Source: Bizionia myxarmorum
Lineage (GTDB): Bacteria; Bacteroidota; Bacteroidia; Flavobacteriales; Flavobacteriaceae
Length of the DNA: 53,520 bases
Assembly: GCF_008086205.1 (NCBI RefSeq)
Contig: NZ_VSKK01000007.1
Location: forward strand, 1 to 53,520
Direction: 5' to 3'
In this document: in pieces, positions 53,415 through 53,520 of the stretch
Layout: each line of letters opens with the position of its first letter
Position numbering within the stretch: position 1 is the first letter of the stretch
The notes under the pieces: generated by a model
The model's input: only the letters and a program-made list of their open reading frames with translations
Told to the model about the DNA's origin: nothing
Databases searched by the model: none
Translations under genes and position numbers: made by a program

Positions 53415-53520
53415 AAAAAAAAAAAAAAAAGATAAGCACTGGATAAAGATGTATACTGGATACGACACATGACAAAGAAAGCGTGCAGTCTGACTGAAGG
53501 CGTGGGCTAGCAGATTCGCC
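53415..53520. other. Anomalous contig-end sequence after a poly-A run
   Basis: A run of about 17 A is followed by about 90 bp of distinctly more GC-rich, unstructured sequence without coding signs. The break falls where a tRNA T-loop should continue. This looks like an assembly or library artefact, not genome sequence. Confidence 0.6.

Overview
The window looks like one contig from a Flavobacteriaceae genome (Bacteroidetes). The evidence is low GC, Bacteroidetes-type -7 boxes (TAnnTTTG), starts without strong Shine-Dalgarno sequences, a SprB/HYR-repeat surface protein, DUF3822, CarbopepD-type outer-membrane proteins, a 7TM-HD phosphohydrolase, ClpC and sixA-ppk-ppx. No genus can be assigned from sequence alone. 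The window begins inside a tandem-repeat gene and ends in anomalous sequence, so both edges are probably assembly breaks.

Layout: (1) 1-5233, minus strand: a giant secreted adhesin (5' part only, more than 1,565 codons, with near-identical 228-bp repeats) and a small exported protein just upstream of it. (2) 5742-9910: polyphosphate operon sixA-ppk1-ppx and an outer-membrane beta-barrel gene. (3) 9972-12870, minus: dnaX, a lipoprotein gene and miaE, behind a promoter with two related palindromes at the start site. (4) 13029-14370: an AT-rich lipoprotein gene bracketed by inverted motifs. (5) 14505-14818: RNase P RNA. (6) 14891-16999, minus: membrane protein, DUF3822 protein and rsmD, overlapping. 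(7) 17122-21924: RecD-like helicase, then kdsB, HAD phosphatase, KdnB-like dehydrogenase and acyltransferase, which suggests an amino-Kdo lipid A core. (8) 22014-28270, minus: exported proteins, YebC, then gcvT-glsA-SDR-phhB. (9) 28457-36022: aminopeptidase P, GNAT, Nnr, TlpA-like lipoprotein, hutH and a tandem pair of small paralogues. (10) 36101-49206: clpC, gyrA, a TPR protein, NlpC/P60 peptidase, thiolase, 7TM-HD protein and prolyl oligopeptidase. (11) 49233-53520: a 21-bp minisatellite, two small lipoprotein/hypothetical genes, then an accessory pair (a DUF4062/TIR-like protein and an AbiC-like membrane protein) separated by a 195-bp hairpin element, next to what looks like the 3' end of a tRNA gene.

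Most of the window is core metabolism. The most unusual signal is that two accessory genes about 38 kb apart (the 13.1-kb lipoprotein and the 52.6-kb AbiC-like protein) carry the same pair of flanking inverted motifs, as if both were passengers of one family of hairpin-ended cassettes. Other points of interest are the dnaX operator-like palindromes, the recently homogenised adhesin repeats, the 40-bp perfect palindrome behind nnr, and the 21-bp repeat array.
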